From: Arthrospira sp. PCC 9108
GTDB lineage: Bacteria; Cyanobacteriota; Cyanobacteriia; Cyanobacteriales; Microcoleaceae
Reading direction: 5' to 3'
Assembly (NCBI GenBank): GCA_016745315.1
Contig: CP066886.1
Location: 1,519,501 to 1,583,500 of the forward strand
DNA length: 64,000 nt
Shown here: positions 34,387 through 43,973 of the stretch, piece by piece
Position numbering within the stretch: position 1 is the stretch's first letter
Layout: every line of letters starts with the position of its first letter
Made by a program: the position numbers and the translations under genes
Notes under the pieces: model-generated
Databases searched by the model: none
What the model was told of the DNA's origin: nothing
What the model saw: only the letters and a program-made list of their open reading frames with translations

Positions 34387-35526
34387 ATGATTTCCGGATC
34401 TCGATTATTTGGACGTTTAACAGTATTGGTCGCTTCCACAGTCGCCCTAGGTTTAGGGGGTTGTGGCCCTACAGCTACCACTAGCGAGACAGAAACACCA
34501 GAGACTCAAGCTACAACTGTAGCCACAGAAGCACAGTTACAGGTGGTGACCACATTCACACCCATGACACAGTTTACCAGGGCTGTGGTAGGCGATCGCG
34601 CCACAGTAGTGCAACTAATGCCGACTAATGTCGGACCCCATGATTTTCAGGCGAGACCAGGAGATATACAGGCGATCGTCAACGCTGATGTCTTGGTGAA
34701 AAACGGCCTCGAAATGGAGTTTTTCCTAGATAGTTTGATTGAGAATGCCCGCAATGATAACCTAGTAATTATTGACTCTAGTAAAGGCATCCCTACCGTT
34801 GCTAATGAAGATCATGATCACGGTCACGGTCACGGTCACGGTCACGGTCACGGTCACGGACATGATCACGGTCACGGTCACGGACATGATCACGGTCACG
34901 GACATGATCATCACCATCATCACCATCATGGAGAATTTAACCCCCATATTTGGCTAGACCCTAAACGCGCAATTCAACAAGTCCAAAATATTCGAGATGG
35001 CTTAATAGCCGCTGACCCAGAAGGGGCCGAAAAATACACAGCCAATGCGGCTGCATTTATCGAAAAACTGCAACAACTTGATGCTGAGATTACCCAAAAA
35101 CTAGCACCTTTTTCTGGACAAACTTTTGTAGTATTCCATGATTTTGCCCCCTACTTTGCCGAAAGCTACAACCTTCAAGTTGAATCTTTTGTGGGTATCC
35201 CCGAACAAAATCCATCCCCCCAAGATGTGCAAAGAGTTATGAATACCGTTGCCGAATCAGGACTACAAACTATCCTCACTGAACCCCAAGTAGATCAGGA
35301 TATGTTTTCTACGATCGCCCGAGATATGGGAATTAGTGTCGGTGTATTTAACCCTATGGAAACCGGAGGACCTGAATCCATTGAACCCGAATATTACCTG
35401 CGTGTTATGCGGGAAAATGCTCAAAATTTATTAGATGCTTTCGGCGGACAAACACAGTCATGGCTACCTTTATCAACCCCTAAATCTGTCGCAGTTATCC
35501 CCCAACCTGTCGGCTTACGCTTCTAG
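34387..35526 (+). CDS. znuA: ZnuA, zinc-binding periplasmic protein
   Basis: It captures Zn(II) and delivers it to ZnuBC. The 379 residues start at ATG 34387, 5 bp after AGGAGG; the TTG at 34384 is too close to that site. A lipoprotein signal with VALGLGGCGP lipobox precedes a Thr-rich linker. The binding residues are H in VGPHDFQARP, H in EFNPHIWLDP and H in FVVFHDFAPY, plus the late LTEPQVDQDMF acid. Between the first two lies a His/Asp/Gly-rich loop of about 40 residues (about 143-181), encoded by an almost pure GGTCAC/GGACAT hexamer run. Such loops are thought to sense or buffer zinc. Confidence 0.95.
   Translation: MISGSRLFGRLTVLVASTVALGLGGCGPTATTSETETPETQATTVATEAQLQVVTTFTPMTQFTRAVVGDRATVVQLMPTNVGPHDFQARPGDIQAIVNADVLVKNGLEMEFFLDSLIENARNDNLVIIDSSKGIPTVANEDHDHGHGHGHGHGHGHGHDHGHGHGHDHGHGHDHHHHHHHGEFNPHIWLDPKRAIQQVQNIRDGLIAADPEGAEKYTANAAAFIEKLQQLDAEITQKLAPFSGQTFVVFHDFAPYFAESYNLQVESFVGIPEQNPSPQDVQRVMNTVAESGLQTILTEPQVDQDMFSTIARDMGISVGVFNPMETGGPESIEPEYYLRVMRENAQNLLDAFGGQTQSWLPLSTPKSVAVIPQPVGLRF
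34819..34930 (+). repeat. Hexameric GGTCAC microsatellite in znuA
   Basis: About 110 bp of GGTCAC repeats with GGACAT and CATGATCAC interruptions, ending in CATCAC runs, encode the (HG)n/HDH loop of ZnuA. The 6-bp period preserves frame, so slippage could vary the number of histidines. Confidence 0.9.
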
Positions 35527-35604
35527 GTTATTCCCTCTGATATTTCCGGGGTATTTACCCTGGAAAATCATCATTAAATTGCACCCTCTTAAAGGAGAAT
35601 AAAA

Positions 35605-36390
35605 TTGAAAAATCCCGTGTTAATGGTGGATAGATTAACAGTTTATCATGATACCTATTTGGCTGTTGACAATGTTTCTTTTAACTTAGAAGAAGGAACC
35701 GATATGGCGATTATTGGACCTAATGGGGCTGGGAAAAGTACATTAATTCAGTCAATTTTAGGTATTTTACCGCGCCAAAATGGTGATGTATTTATCCTAG
35801 GACAGTCTTTGAGTCGCTCAGGATATTTGCCTAATTATGTCCGCCAAGAAATTGCCTATTTACCCCAAAATTTTATGTTCGATCGCCGCATTCCTATTAC
35901 CGTTGAGGAATTAGTCGGTTTGGGATGGGATAAATTAGGTCTAAAACTGCCTTGGGTGGGTTCCAGAAGCCGTTATCAGGCTATTAGACAAGCCTTAATT
36001 AAGGTGGATGCTTGGAAGCTGCGCCATAACTTGATTGGCGGTCTTTCTGGTGGTGAAATGAAGCGAGTTTTATTAGCTTATTGTGTGGTGCGCCCCCGCC
36101 GATTGTTAATACTTGATGAGGCTTTAGCCGGCTTAGATTTTCAGGGAGAGTTGGATTTTTACCAATTATTATATCAACTCAAAAAAGAAGAAGGTTGGGC
36201 AATTTTGCAGATTTCCCACGACCTCGATCAGGTGAGAAAACACTGCGATCGTGTACTCTGTTTAAATCGCATGGTCTTATCAGAAGGAACCCCAGAAACT
36301 ATCCTCTCCCCCGAAAATATATCCGTCGCTTATAGTTCTCAATTACGATTAATCAGTAATAACAATACGCCCTATAAAATTACTGGTTAA
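35605..36390 (+). CDS. znuC: ZnuC, ATPase of the zinc ABC transporter
   Basis: The 261-residue ABC ATPase drives zinc import through ZnuB. It has Walker A GPNGAGKST near residue 38, Q-loop YLPQ, signature LSGGEMKRVLLA, Walker B LLILDEALAGLD and switch LQISHDLDQV. The TTG at 35605 is taken as start because AAAGGAG sits 7 bp upstream; ATG six codons later is the alternative. It is the second gene of the znuA-znuC-znuB operon, 78 bp after znuA. Confidence 0.93.
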   Translation: MKNPVLMVDRLTVYHDTYLAVDNVSFNLEEGTDMAIIGPNGAGKSTLIQSILGILPRQNGDVFILGQSLSRSGYLPNYVRQEIAYLPQNFMFDRRIPITVEELVGLGWDKLGLKLPWVGSRSRYQAIRQALIKVDAWKLRHNLIGGLSGGEMKRVLLAYCVVRPRRLLILDEALAGLDFQGELDFYQLLYQLKKEEGWAILQISHDLDQVRKHCDRVLCLNRMVLSEGTPETILSPENISVAYSSQLRLISNNNTPYKITG

Positions 36391-36451
36391 CCACCCACAA
36401 TTCATGGCTTTATTAATGTTCTAAATAGACCAAATAGAAGGAGATTAACCC

Positions 36452-37291
36452 TTGACAATTCCAGCCGAATTAACTCGTATTATTCAACTTTTTCAACTGC
36501 CTTTTATGCAGCGAGCCCTCATGGGTGGCATTCTCACCGGGTTGATGGGGGGAATGTTAGGCAGTTTCACCATTTTAAGGCAGCTTTCATTTTTCAGTGA
36601 TGCTCTCGGACATTCGGCATTATTAGGCATTAGTATTAGCCTATTATTAAGGCTTGATCCGTCTTGGGCTATACTACCTTTTGCCGTAGTATTTGCCCTT
36701 GGTGTCACCTATTTTATGGAACGTACCCAACTCTGGACTGATGCTTTATTAAATATAATTTACTCTTCATCTCTGGCTATTGGCATTATTATCCTGAGTT
36801 TTAGAGACAATTACCGAGGGGGAATTAATAATATTTTATTTGGCGATATTTTGGGGATTCGGGAATCGGATTTAATCTTGTCTGGTTTGTTACTATTAAT
36901 CTGCATTGCATTTATTACCCTCACTGTGCGATCGCAGATGTTACTAACCTTAAACGAACCTTTAGCGATTGCGCGCGGCGTGGCTGTCACACCCCATCGC
37001 ACTTTCTTTATAGTCTTATTATCCCTACTGGTCGGAATATCCATAAAGGCGATCGGTGTATTACTAATTAGTGCTTTTGTGGTAATTCCCGCCTGTGCCG
37101 CTAGGTTACTAACCCGCAATTTTATCAGTTACATAATAGTATCATCCGCTTTAGGTGGATTTAGTGCGGTTTTAGGCATGATATTATCAGCATTATTAAA
37201 TTTGCCATCCGGTCCCAGTATTGTCACCATGCAATTAGCCATTTTTCTGCTGGCTATTCTGATTCCCAATCTGAAACTTTTAGCATCCTAA
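36452..37291 (+). CDS. znuB: ZnuB, permease of the zinc ABC transporter
   Basis: The 279-residue integral membrane protein of the ABC-3 metal permease family has about eight helices. The early FMQRALMGGILTGLMGGMLG and the motif SDALGHSALLGI are characteristic; later AIGVLLISAFVVIPACAARL is the family's core helix. A TTG start at 36452 follows AAGGAGA by 8 bp. It closes the zinc operon. Confidence 0.93.
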   Translation: MTIPAELTRIIQLFQLPFMQRALMGGILTGLMGGMLGSFTILRQLSFFSDALGHSALLGISISLLLRLDPSWAILPFAVVFALGVTYFMERTQLWTDALLNIIYSSSLAIGIIILSFRDNYRGGINNILFGDILGIRESDLILSGLLLLICIAFITLTVRSQMLLTLNEPLAIARGVAVTPHRTFFIVLLSLLVGISIKAIGVLLISAFVVIPACAARLLTRNFISYIIVSSALGGFSAVLGMILSALLNLPSGPSIVTMQLAIFLLAILIPNLKLLAS

Positions 37292-37320
37292 TATCTGCCA
37301 TAGATACCATTAAAGGTCTG

Positions 37321-38745
37321 TTAATGTAGCGATCGCCGCCAGTTAAAAAACTTATTTAATAAACTTTGCTGCCATTTACTTTCGGCAAATTTCCATTTTT
37401 TCAATAATAAAGCCGCCTTACTATTCACCTCCGAAAGAGTCGGGTAAACGTGAATACCTGTTAACGCCGAAACCTTCAAATTGTTAGCCATTGCCAAAAC
37501 CACCTCATGGATTAATTCCCCCGCCACAGGTCCGACAATATGAGCCCCAAGAATTTCCCCATTTCCGCGAACAATAATCTTCCCAAACCCCGCAGTTTCT
37601 CCCTCGGCTTGGGCGCGATCCACATCAGAAAACTGTTGTTTAAGAATATAAACATCATCCCCATAATGACCCCTCGCCTGTGCTTCTGTCAACCCCACCC
37701 GCGCCAATTCTGGGTCAGTAAATGTCGCCCAAGGAATTACCCGATAATTGACCTTACTTACTGGGAAAAATAGGGCATTAGTCAACACCACGACTGCTTC
37801 ATAACCCGCCACATGGGTAAACTGATAACCCCCAATGACATCCCCACAGGCATAAATTCGAGAATTGGTAGTTTGCAGCTTTTCATTTACCTTAATTCCC
37901 CCTTTATCTACCAGTACCCCCGCCGCCTCTAAATTCAGGGATTCCACATTAGGCGATCGCCCTGAAGATACCAAAATCTCATCAACAATAACCGTATTAT
38001 CCCCCGATTTAATCAGTTTTTTATCCTGTGCAATTTCCACAGCTTCCGCGCGGGATTTCGGCAAAATTCGGATACCTTCCGCCTCAAATTGCTGTTCAAC
38101 TACCCTAGCTGCTTCCGGGTCTTCTTTCGGTAAAATATGATCGCGACTGGAAATAATTGTCACCTCCGAACCCAACCGAGAAAACGCCTGTCCTAACTCA
38201 CAACCAATAGGACCCGCCCCAATGATAGCAAGAGATTTAGGGCATTTTTCCAAGGAAAATACCTGCTCATTAGTGAGAAAACCAGCCTCTGTTAAACCTG
38301 GTATATTGGGAATAGCCGCACGGGAACCCGTAGCAATCACAAACGCCCTAGCTTTTAACTGTTTCCCATTGACTGCAAAGGTTTGATAATCAATAAATTG
38401 ACCATCCCCAAAAATCACCTCAACTCCTAATCCCTCAAAACGTTCTGGGGAGTCATGGGGTTCTATATTTTTAATGACTTGTTGAACATGAGCGATCGCT
38501 TCCGCAAAATTAATCGTTGGTGAGGTTGTATGTACACCAAATCTAGCCGCATTTTTGACTTGATAAGCCATGCGAGAAGCATGGATGAAAGACTTGCTAG
38601 GAACACAACCAAACCAGAGACAATCACCCCCTAAGCGATCGCGTTCCACTAGGGCCACTTTAGCCTTTAATTGGGCGGCGGCACTAGCCACAACCAAACC
38701 CCCGGAACCCCCACCAATTACGATAATATCATAATCCACAGCCAT
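37321..38745 (-). CDS. FAD-dependent disulfide oxidoreductase (mercuric reductase-like)
   Basis: The 474-residue flavoprotein of the dihydrolipoamide dehydrogenase/mercuric reductase class has the FAD site IIVIGGGSGGLVVASAAAQL, redox disulfide GGDCLWFGCVPSK, NAD(P) site AIIGAGPIGCELGQAFSRLG, second FAD motif IYACGDVIGG and dimer domain with HVYPTLSEV. It lacks the N-terminal HMA domain and the C-terminal Cys pair of true mercuric reductases. The dimer-domain HPT of lipoamide dehydrogenases is replaced by YPT, so neither classical substrate is assured. Cyanobacterial homologues are often named MerA. Convergent with znuB. Confidence 0.85.
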   Translation of the reverse strand: MAVDYDIIVIGGGSGGLVVASAAAQLKAKVALVERDRLGGDCLWFGCVPSKSFIHASRMAYQVKNAARFGVHTTSPTINFAEAIAHVQQVIKNIEPHDSPERFEGLGVEVIFGDGQFIDYQTFAVNGKQLKARAFVIATGSRAAIPNIPGLTEAGFLTNEQVFSLEKCPKSLAIIGAGPIGCELGQAFSRLGSEVTIISSRDHILPKEDPEAARVVEQQFEAEGIRILPKSRAEAVEIAQDKKLIKSGDNTVIVDEILVSSGRSPNVESLNLEAAGVLVDKGGIKVNEKLQTTNSRIYACGDVIGGYQFTHVAGYEAVVVLTNALFFPVSKVNYRVIPWATFTDPELARVGLTEAQARGHYGDDVYILKQQFSDVDRAQAEGETAGFGKIIVRGNGEILGAHIVGPVAGELIHEVVLAMANNLKVSALTGIHVYPTLSEVNSKAALLLKKWKFAESKWQQSLLNKFFNWRRSLH

Positions 38746-38863
38746 AATTTTTTACCTAATTCAATCACATCAATTTGCTACCCTCAGAATATGATAAACT
38801 CATCAATCTGAAGGTAGCCTGAACCTTAACCGAGTAATAACTAAAAATTACCCCAACTTCTGA

Positions 38864-39334
38864 TTAACTCACAGATGGATCTGTGGTAGTTTCTGACCCG
38901 CCACCCGCGAAAAATTGGCGAGTTACAGCAGCAGTAATAATGTGGGAAAGTAAACCCATGGGACCCGCAAATAAACATAAAATCAGAGAATGAATTGTCC
39001 AAACTCCGGTTTTTTGTCCTTCCCAATATATCCAACGTCCCACAAACAGATCTAAGATTAAAAAGTGAACCCACCCTGCGGCTGCGATCGTTTCATCTCC
39101 GAAAAACTTAGCGATATCTGCTAATTGGGGGTTAGATAAAGCCGCCGCACTTTCGGGGTTTATGCTACCCGCAAACAGATACAGATATGTTAACGCCAAC
39201 AGGATAAAGGGAATATATGATTCCATCACTTTTCGGGTAACTCCCCAATTGGGAAGAAACACCATTAGACTCCAAAAAGGAAGTACAAATATGTTGGCGA
39301 CATTAAAAATTTGGTCAACTGGTAAATTCAACAT
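38864..39334 (-). CDS. ABA4-like membrane protein
   Basis: The 156-residue protein has four membrane helices and matches the ABA4-like (DUF4281) family: FNVANIFVLPFWSLMVFLPN, then VMESYIPFILLALTYLYLF, WVHFLILDLFVGRWIYWEGQ and LILCLFAGPMGLLSHI. ABA4 of plants is required for neoxanthin synthesis. Cyanobacteria do not make neoxanthin, so a different role, perhaps in carotenoid chemistry, is likely. A single-gene transcript between the oxidoreductase and cobL is probable. Confidence 0.82.
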   Translation of the reverse strand: MLNLPVDQIFNVANIFVLPFWSLMVFLPNWGVTRKVMESYIPFILLALTYLYLFAGSINPESAAALSNPQLADIAKFFGDETIAAAGWVHFLILDLFVGRWIYWEGQKTGVWTIHSLILCLFAGPMGLLSHIITAAVTRQFFAGGGSETTTDPSVS

Positions 39335-39431
39335 GGCTGACTTGTGAACAGTATTAAGTAACTATAACAAATTTTGGGGAGTTTGTTAATCATCAGGCTG
39401 TCTATAATGTGGCTAGATTAATTCCGGTGAG

Positions 39432-40721
39432 TTAATTAAATAAACTCTGATGCTCAATAGTTAAAATTGTGACGGGATTTACCGGCGCAAATTTGGTCAA
39501 ACTCCCGCTGGAAAATGAACGGGAAATATGCACTTGTAAAAGATGATAATTCCAGCTTTTTTCAGATTGGATCTTGTATTTGACCCACTCTAAGGCTAAA
39601 TTTAGATGTTCTAAAGTTCTCAGGACTACCACTATCCTACCTCCCGGAGAAAGTCGAATGCTACAGGTTCCTAAAATCTCCGGTAAATTGTTGTCACTAT
39701 TTCCCATAAAAATGCGATCGGGGGTTCTTAAATGATGCAATATGGCGGGGACTTCCCCATTGATTGATATGACATTTTTTATCTGAAATCGGCGACAATT
39801 CTGCTCTATTAAAGACGTTCCAGATGCCGTTTTTTCGATGGCGTAAATTGTGGAGTTGGGAAATAATCTCGCCATTTCTACTGACACTGAACCCGGACTG
39901 GCTTGCATATCCCAAATGACTTGATTTGGCTGTAACCCTAGTTCGCCTAATGCTAATATACGCAGTTCCCGTGGGGTGCTTAATTCGGGTTCGTTGGTAT
40001 TACCAAAAAATAGGTTATCTGGGATTCCTAAGCTGGGAATATTCGCTAAATTGACCTCATTTATAACCTCTGGTAAATCGGGTAATAATATAACCAGGTT
40101 TAAGGGTGAAAATTGATAGTTATTTATCCGGTCTACCGGATAGGGTTGTACTCGCTCATTTTCGCCCCCTAAATTTTCGGCAACCCAGAATTGATAAACT
40201 CTGGGTAAATCTAGGGATAAGATTAATTGGGCGATCGCTTGAGGGGGATAATCTACACTTGTGAAAATGCCTATCTTTGTCACCCCGTCTTTTAAAGCCT
40301 GAGTTAAACTATCTACTGACTGATTATTAAGGGTAATTAATCTCGCATCTTCCCAAGGAATTTGCAGGCGATTAAAAGCCAACTGCATTGAACTAATATG
40401 GGGATGAAAAATTAACTGATCTGGCGGAAATTGAGCTGTTAATACTCCCCCAATATCAAATAATAACGGGTCGCCAGATACTAAAAATATCACTTCTGGG
40501 TTGGTCTGATAATTTCTTTCCCAATTGGTTAGCCATTGTTTGAGTTCCGACAGGGTTTCCACCAGGTCATTTAGCAGCAATTTCGGAATAGTCTCATGGC
40601 TAAAATAACCCAAATTACGAGAGTTACCGACTAACAGATTACCCCGTTTAACTACCTGGCGCACAGACTCCGACAGTCCCGCCAATCCATCTAAGCCAAT
40701 GCCAATAATATTTATTGTCAA
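39432..40721 (-). CDS. cobL: Precorrin-6Y methyltransferase/decarboxylase, CbiE-CbiT fusion
   Basis: The fused enzyme methylates C5 and C15 and decarboxylates the acetate side chain in corrin ring synthesis for cobalamin. Residues 1 to about 205 form the CbiE tetrapyrrole methylase (INIIGIGLDGLAG, VIFLVSGDPLLFDIGG). The remainder is the CbiT methyltransferase with SAM site QVIWDMQASPGSVSVEMARL, FPNSTIYAIEK and DRIFMGN. The total of 429 residues fits CobL. Start is TTG at 40721. The usual DIGAGTGS of CbiT reads DMQASPGS here, still compatible with SAM binding. No other cob gene is adjacent. Confidence 0.92.
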   Translation of the reverse strand: MTINIIGIGLDGLAGLSESVRQVVKRGNLLVGNSRNLGYFSHETIPKLLLNDLVETLSELKQWLTNWERNYQTNPEVIFLVSGDPLLFDIGGVLTAQFPPDQLIFHPHISSMQLAFNRLQIPWEDARLITLNNQSVDSLTQALKDGVTKIGIFTSVDYPPQAIAQLILSLDLPRVYQFWVAENLGGENERVQPYPVDRINNYQFSPLNLVILLPDLPEVINEVNLANIPSLGIPDNLFFGNTNEPELSTPRELRILALGELGLQPNQVIWDMQASPGSVSVEMARLFPNSTIYAIEKTASGTSLIEQNCRRFQIKNVISINGEVPAILHHLRTPDRIFMGNSDNNLPEILGTCSIRLSPGGRIVVVLRTLEHLNLALEWVKYKIQSEKSWNYHLLQVHISRSFSSGSLTKFAPVNPVTILTIEHQSLFN

Positions 40722-40910
40722 TTATCTATTTTCGGTAAAATTTGCCAGTTCCCAGTTGAGGAATTGTTAACTGTTTAGGAATAAGGTTTATGGGTAGATA
40801 ACCCACTAAATAGGGTTCTCTTAAATGGGATAATTGGTTAGTGCGTCATTAGCCAATTTTGCTCTAATTGAGATTCAAAAAGTAACTGGATATGACGCAC
40901 TCCGAAAATC

Positions 40911-41693
40911 TTAAAAAATAAACCTTGGCCAGTGAGGTTCTCGTTGATAAGCCATCATGTCTTCAAACTTCCTAAAATCGGCTTTTTTGATGAAGATTTC
41001 TTGGGAATTATCCAGCCATTGATGGTTAAATTCAAAAAGTTGTTGACTCAAAGTTTCTCGGTCTAAATCATTAGGGATAGAGCCAAAATAACCCAAAGTT
41101 ACATGAGCCACCAAGTGATATTGCTGCTCAATTCCCAAAGCCATTAAATTAGGGTTCTGATAAATAGACCTGCGGAATTGAATCAACAAATTATAAGCCT
41201 CCTCATCCCTAGGAACCAGACAAACAACGATCGCTCTAGTCATTACCATCAAACCCAAAACCTGCCAAGCAAAAGGCTTGGAGATTTTCTGAGATTCAAA
41301 AATGGTAAAAGATTCGGCGATCGCCTCTTGAACTTTACTTTCAAAATCTGGTATTTCCCGAGAAGCCTCTCGATATAAATCATCCCAAATCAAATCAGCC
41401 AAAGTAAAATGAAGGCTATCTGGGGGAATCTTCACAAAAAAATCAGGGTCTAAAATTTGTGCCAGTTGCTGTTGACAATCCGTCAAATTTTGATAAAAAT
41501 CGGCATTATCAACATCTTCCCCCGCCGGAGGTGTAATCACACTGTAACCAGGAAAAGGAACCGGCTTCCTCTGACCTTGAGCATCGAGGGTAAACTTAGG
41601 GGATTCCTGAATGTGTTCCAGTTGTGATAGATAAGCCGGCCCTAAAGTCATCCTGGCCACACGATTGACATAGGTTTGATAGTTATCGTCCAA
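40911..41693 (-). CDS. DUF1868 family 2H phosphoesterase-like protein
   Basis: The 260-residue protein has two His-x-Thr motifs, LHFTLADL near residue 95 and AHVTLGYFG near residue 200, the signature of the 2H phosphoesterase fold that acts on cyclic phosphates or RNA ends. The N-terminal FPGYSVITPPAGED matches DUF1868. It starts at TTG after GAGGAAAA. Substrate unknown. It is divergent from holA with 34 bp between starts. Confidence 0.75.
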   Translation of the reverse strand: MDDNYQTYVNRVARMTLGPAYLSQLEHIQESPKFTLDAQGQRKPVPFPGYSVITPPAGEDVDNADFYQNLTDCQQQLAQILDPDFFVKIPPDSLHFTLADLIWDDLYREASREIPDFESKVQEAIAESFTIFESQKISKPFAWQVLGLMVMTRAIVVCLVPRDEEAYNLLIQFRRSIYQNPNLMALGIEQQYHLVAHVTLGYFGSIPNDLDRETLSQQLFEFNHQWLDNSQEIFIKKADFRKFEDMMAYQREPHWPRFIF

Positions 41694-41727
41694 CTCTGTT
41701 TTCCTCGTTATTAAAAGACAATTTGTT

Positions 41728-42711
41728 ATGCCAATTTACCTGTACTGGGGGGACGACGACTTCTCCCTGAGCAAAGCAGTAGACACCTTGCGGGAATCTG
41801 TCGTTGATCCCAATTGGTCTAGTTTCAATTTTGACAAAATTCTGCCCGATACACCAGATTCGGTCATTTCTGGACTAAATCAAGCTATGACTCCACCATT
41901 CGGCTTGGGACATCGTTTGGTATGGCTAGTTAATACACCCCTGACTCAGCATTGTTCTCCAGAAATTCTACAGGAGTTAGACCGAACCTTACCCGCTATT
42001 CCCGAAACCACCACCTTATTATTTAGCAGCCCCAATAAACCCGATGGCCGCCTCAAATCCACCAAACTCCTACAAAAATATGCCCAAGTTAAGGATTTTT
42101 CGGCAATACCACCCTGGAAAACTGACCAATTGGAACAGCGGGTCCGAGAAGTAGCCCAACAACTGGGAGTCAAACTTAAACCAGAATCAGTGGAATTTTT
42201 AGCCGAAGCGGTCGGAAATGATACCCGCCAACTCTATGGCGAAATGGAAAAACTCAAACTATATGCTGATACCATAGACCGTCCCCTAGACATCAAAACT
42301 ATTACTCCCCTAATCCACAGCAATACTCAGAATAGTCTAAAACTGGCGATCGCCATTAGAGAAGGCAAAACTAGCCAAGCCCTAGGGTTAATTGCCGATT
42401 TAATCGCCCACAATGAACCCGCCCTCAAAATCCTAGCTACCCTAGTCGGACAATTCCGCACCTGGCTATGGGTCAAATTGATGCTCGAAACCGGAACCAG
42501 AGATGATCAAGAAATCGCCCGCCTAGCCGAAGTCGGGAACCCCAAGCGCATATACTTCCTTAAAAAAGAAGTGCAACCCCTTTCCTTACAGCAACTTCAA
42601 CAAACCTTACCCAAACTGCTGCAATTGGAAATTAGCCTTAAACGTGGCGCAGATGAACAGTCAACACTACAAACACAGATAATCGAACTTTGTCGCTTAT
42701 TTCACCGTTAG
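41728..42711 (+). CDS. holA: DNA polymerase III delta subunit (clamp loader)
   Basis: HolA opens the sliding clamp during loading. The 327-residue protein begins MPIYLYWGDDDFSLSKAV, a typical delta N-terminus. The P-loop lysine is missing, as expected, because delta is not an ATPase. It ends with the collar domain (QLQQTLPKLLQLEISLKRGA). Length is normal. Confidence 0.93.
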   Translation: MPIYLYWGDDDFSLSKAVDTLRESVVDPNWSSFNFDKILPDTPDSVISGLNQAMTPPFGLGHRLVWLVNTPLTQHCSPEILQELDRTLPAIPETTTLLFSSPNKPDGRLKSTKLLQKYAQVKDFSAIPPWKTDQLEQRVREVAQQLGVKLKPESVEFLAEAVGNDTRQLYGEMEKLKLYADTIDRPLDIKTITPLIHSNTQNSLKLAIAIREGKTSQALGLIADLIAHNEPALKILATLVGQFRTWLWVKLMLETGTRDDQEIARLAEVGNPKRIYFLKKEVQPLSLQQLQQTLPKLLQLEISLKRGADEQSTLQTQIIELCRLFHR

Positions 42712-42899
42712 TGTATGATACATTATCATGGAGTGGCACAGTTCGCCGTTTCAGTCTGGGTCTGGTATCTTTACACCCGGGTAATATCCGGTGTAAGGGC
42801 AGGCTAAAAGCCCCAATCCCGACCCCCCCCGTTTTTGATCTGTGTCATGTCGCAGGTATCACCGAAAATTTTCCCCCAAGGTTCTCGTGAGGGTTAGCC
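42712..42899 (+). other. Leader between holA and the acidic membrane protein, with a hairpin
   Basis: The 188-bp gap contains a stable stem TTACACC/GGTGTAA at 42771-42796, followed by a GC-rich segment with an eight-C run near 42823. No U-tract follows, so it is not a standard terminator, and no riboswitch family was recognised. Confidence 0.35.
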
Positions 42900-43952
42900 A
42901 TGCCAAACCAAAGCCAAATGGAACTAGCCAAGCAGGGCGATCCCCAGGCGATTGCCAATGTGATTAACAATTCCCTAAAAGCTAAAAACATTAATGCCGA
43001 TGTCTGTGGGGAAGATAACTCCCTACACATAATGCTAGAAGGGGATGCGGTTCCTAACAATCAACAATCATTGGTCAATTTTGTTCGCAATGGGATGACT
43101 AAGTTAGATGTCCCCTCTATCTATACTGTCAAAATCTATGGACGACAATTAGGGGATGATCCGGCCTGGGAAGAAGAGATCGTTTTGAAGGAGCCACCAC
43201 AAACGGCGATCGACCCGGAAGATGATATGATTCCCCCTGATGTAGTTGATATCGAGGACGATTTTAGCGAACAAGATACCCTCCTCGATCAGGATGATCA
43301 TATTGATGATTATGTTGTCGATGATGATGACATCGACCCTGACGACATCGACCCTGACCAAGAAATTGACGATGATGACGAGTATCGCTACATTCCAGAA
43401 GAAGATGATGATCCTGATGAGGATGATGAGGACAAAACCCAAGAAGTACAACCTTCTCAGCCGAAAAGTAATAAAGTCCTGTTACTGATTCCGATTATAT
43501 TATTGGTGGCGATCGCTGCTTTGGCAGGATTGCATTTTGCTGGTATCTTCCCTCTACCCTTCCTCCCCGGTGGTAGTTCAGAAATCACCGCCGACCCAAC
43601 CGAACCAGCCGAACCAGCCGAACCAGCCGACCCAGCCGACCCAGAAACTCCCCAAGCGGCCGACCCAGCCGACCCAGAAACTCCCCAAACGGCCGAACCC
43701 GCAGCTACCCCCACGGTGGCGACTGACCCTTGGCGTGAAGGCATTAATGCGGCCATGAATGCGGCGACCCTAGGCCAGAGCGCCCAATCTCAAGCTGAAT
43801 GGAATGCGGTAGCCAGTGAGTGGCAAAAAGCCAGTGAACTCATGAGCCAGGTTCCACAGGACAGCGAAAACTATCAGGCTGCTCAAGAGAGGGTTAGCCA
43901 GTATGCTGAGAATCAGCGGATAGCCGAACAACGTGCAGCAACTGCGCCCTAG
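42900..43952 (+). CDS. Acidic single-pass membrane protein, function unknown
   Basis: The 350-residue protein has a conserved N-terminal region of about 95 residues (MELAKQGDPQAIANVINNSL) that resembles a domain seen in many cyanobacterial proteins. A very acidic linker at about 115-175 follows (VVDDDDIDPDDIDPDQEIDD), then one membrane helix at about 194-215 (VLLLIPIILLVAIAALAGLH). A Pro/Ala/Glu repeat linker (TEPAEPAEPADPADP) comes next, and finally a soluble helical domain. Topology is probably N-terminus in the cytoplasm. It is followed within 21 bp by a J-domain gene, probably in one operon. Confidence 0.65.
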   Translation: MPNQSQMELAKQGDPQAIANVINNSLKAKNINADVCGEDNSLHIMLEGDAVPNNQQSLVNFVRNGMTKLDVPSIYTVKIYGRQLGDDPAWEEEIVLKEPPQTAIDPEDDMIPPDVVDIEDDFSEQDTLLDQDDHIDDYVVDDDDIDPDDIDPDQEIDDDDEYRYIPEEDDDPDEDDEDKTQEVQPSQPKSNKVLLLIPIILLVAIAALAGLHFAGIFPLPFLPGGSSEITADPTEPAEPAEPADPADPETPQAADPADPETPQTAEPAATPTVATDPWREGINAAMNAATLGQSAQSQAEWNAVASEWQKASELMSQVPQDSENYQAAQERVSQYAENQRIAEQRAATAP

Positions 43953-43973
43953 GGAAGATAGGAGGGTATACCC

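Noticed and set aside
37321..38745. True mercuric reductase
   Set aside because: It lacks the N-terminal metal-binding domain, the C-terminal Cys pair and any mer neighbour, so only the fold is claimed.
42712..42899. Possible riboswitch before the acidic membrane protein
   Set aside because: A hairpin is present, but none of the conserved cobalamin, TPP or other riboswitch boxes could be found.
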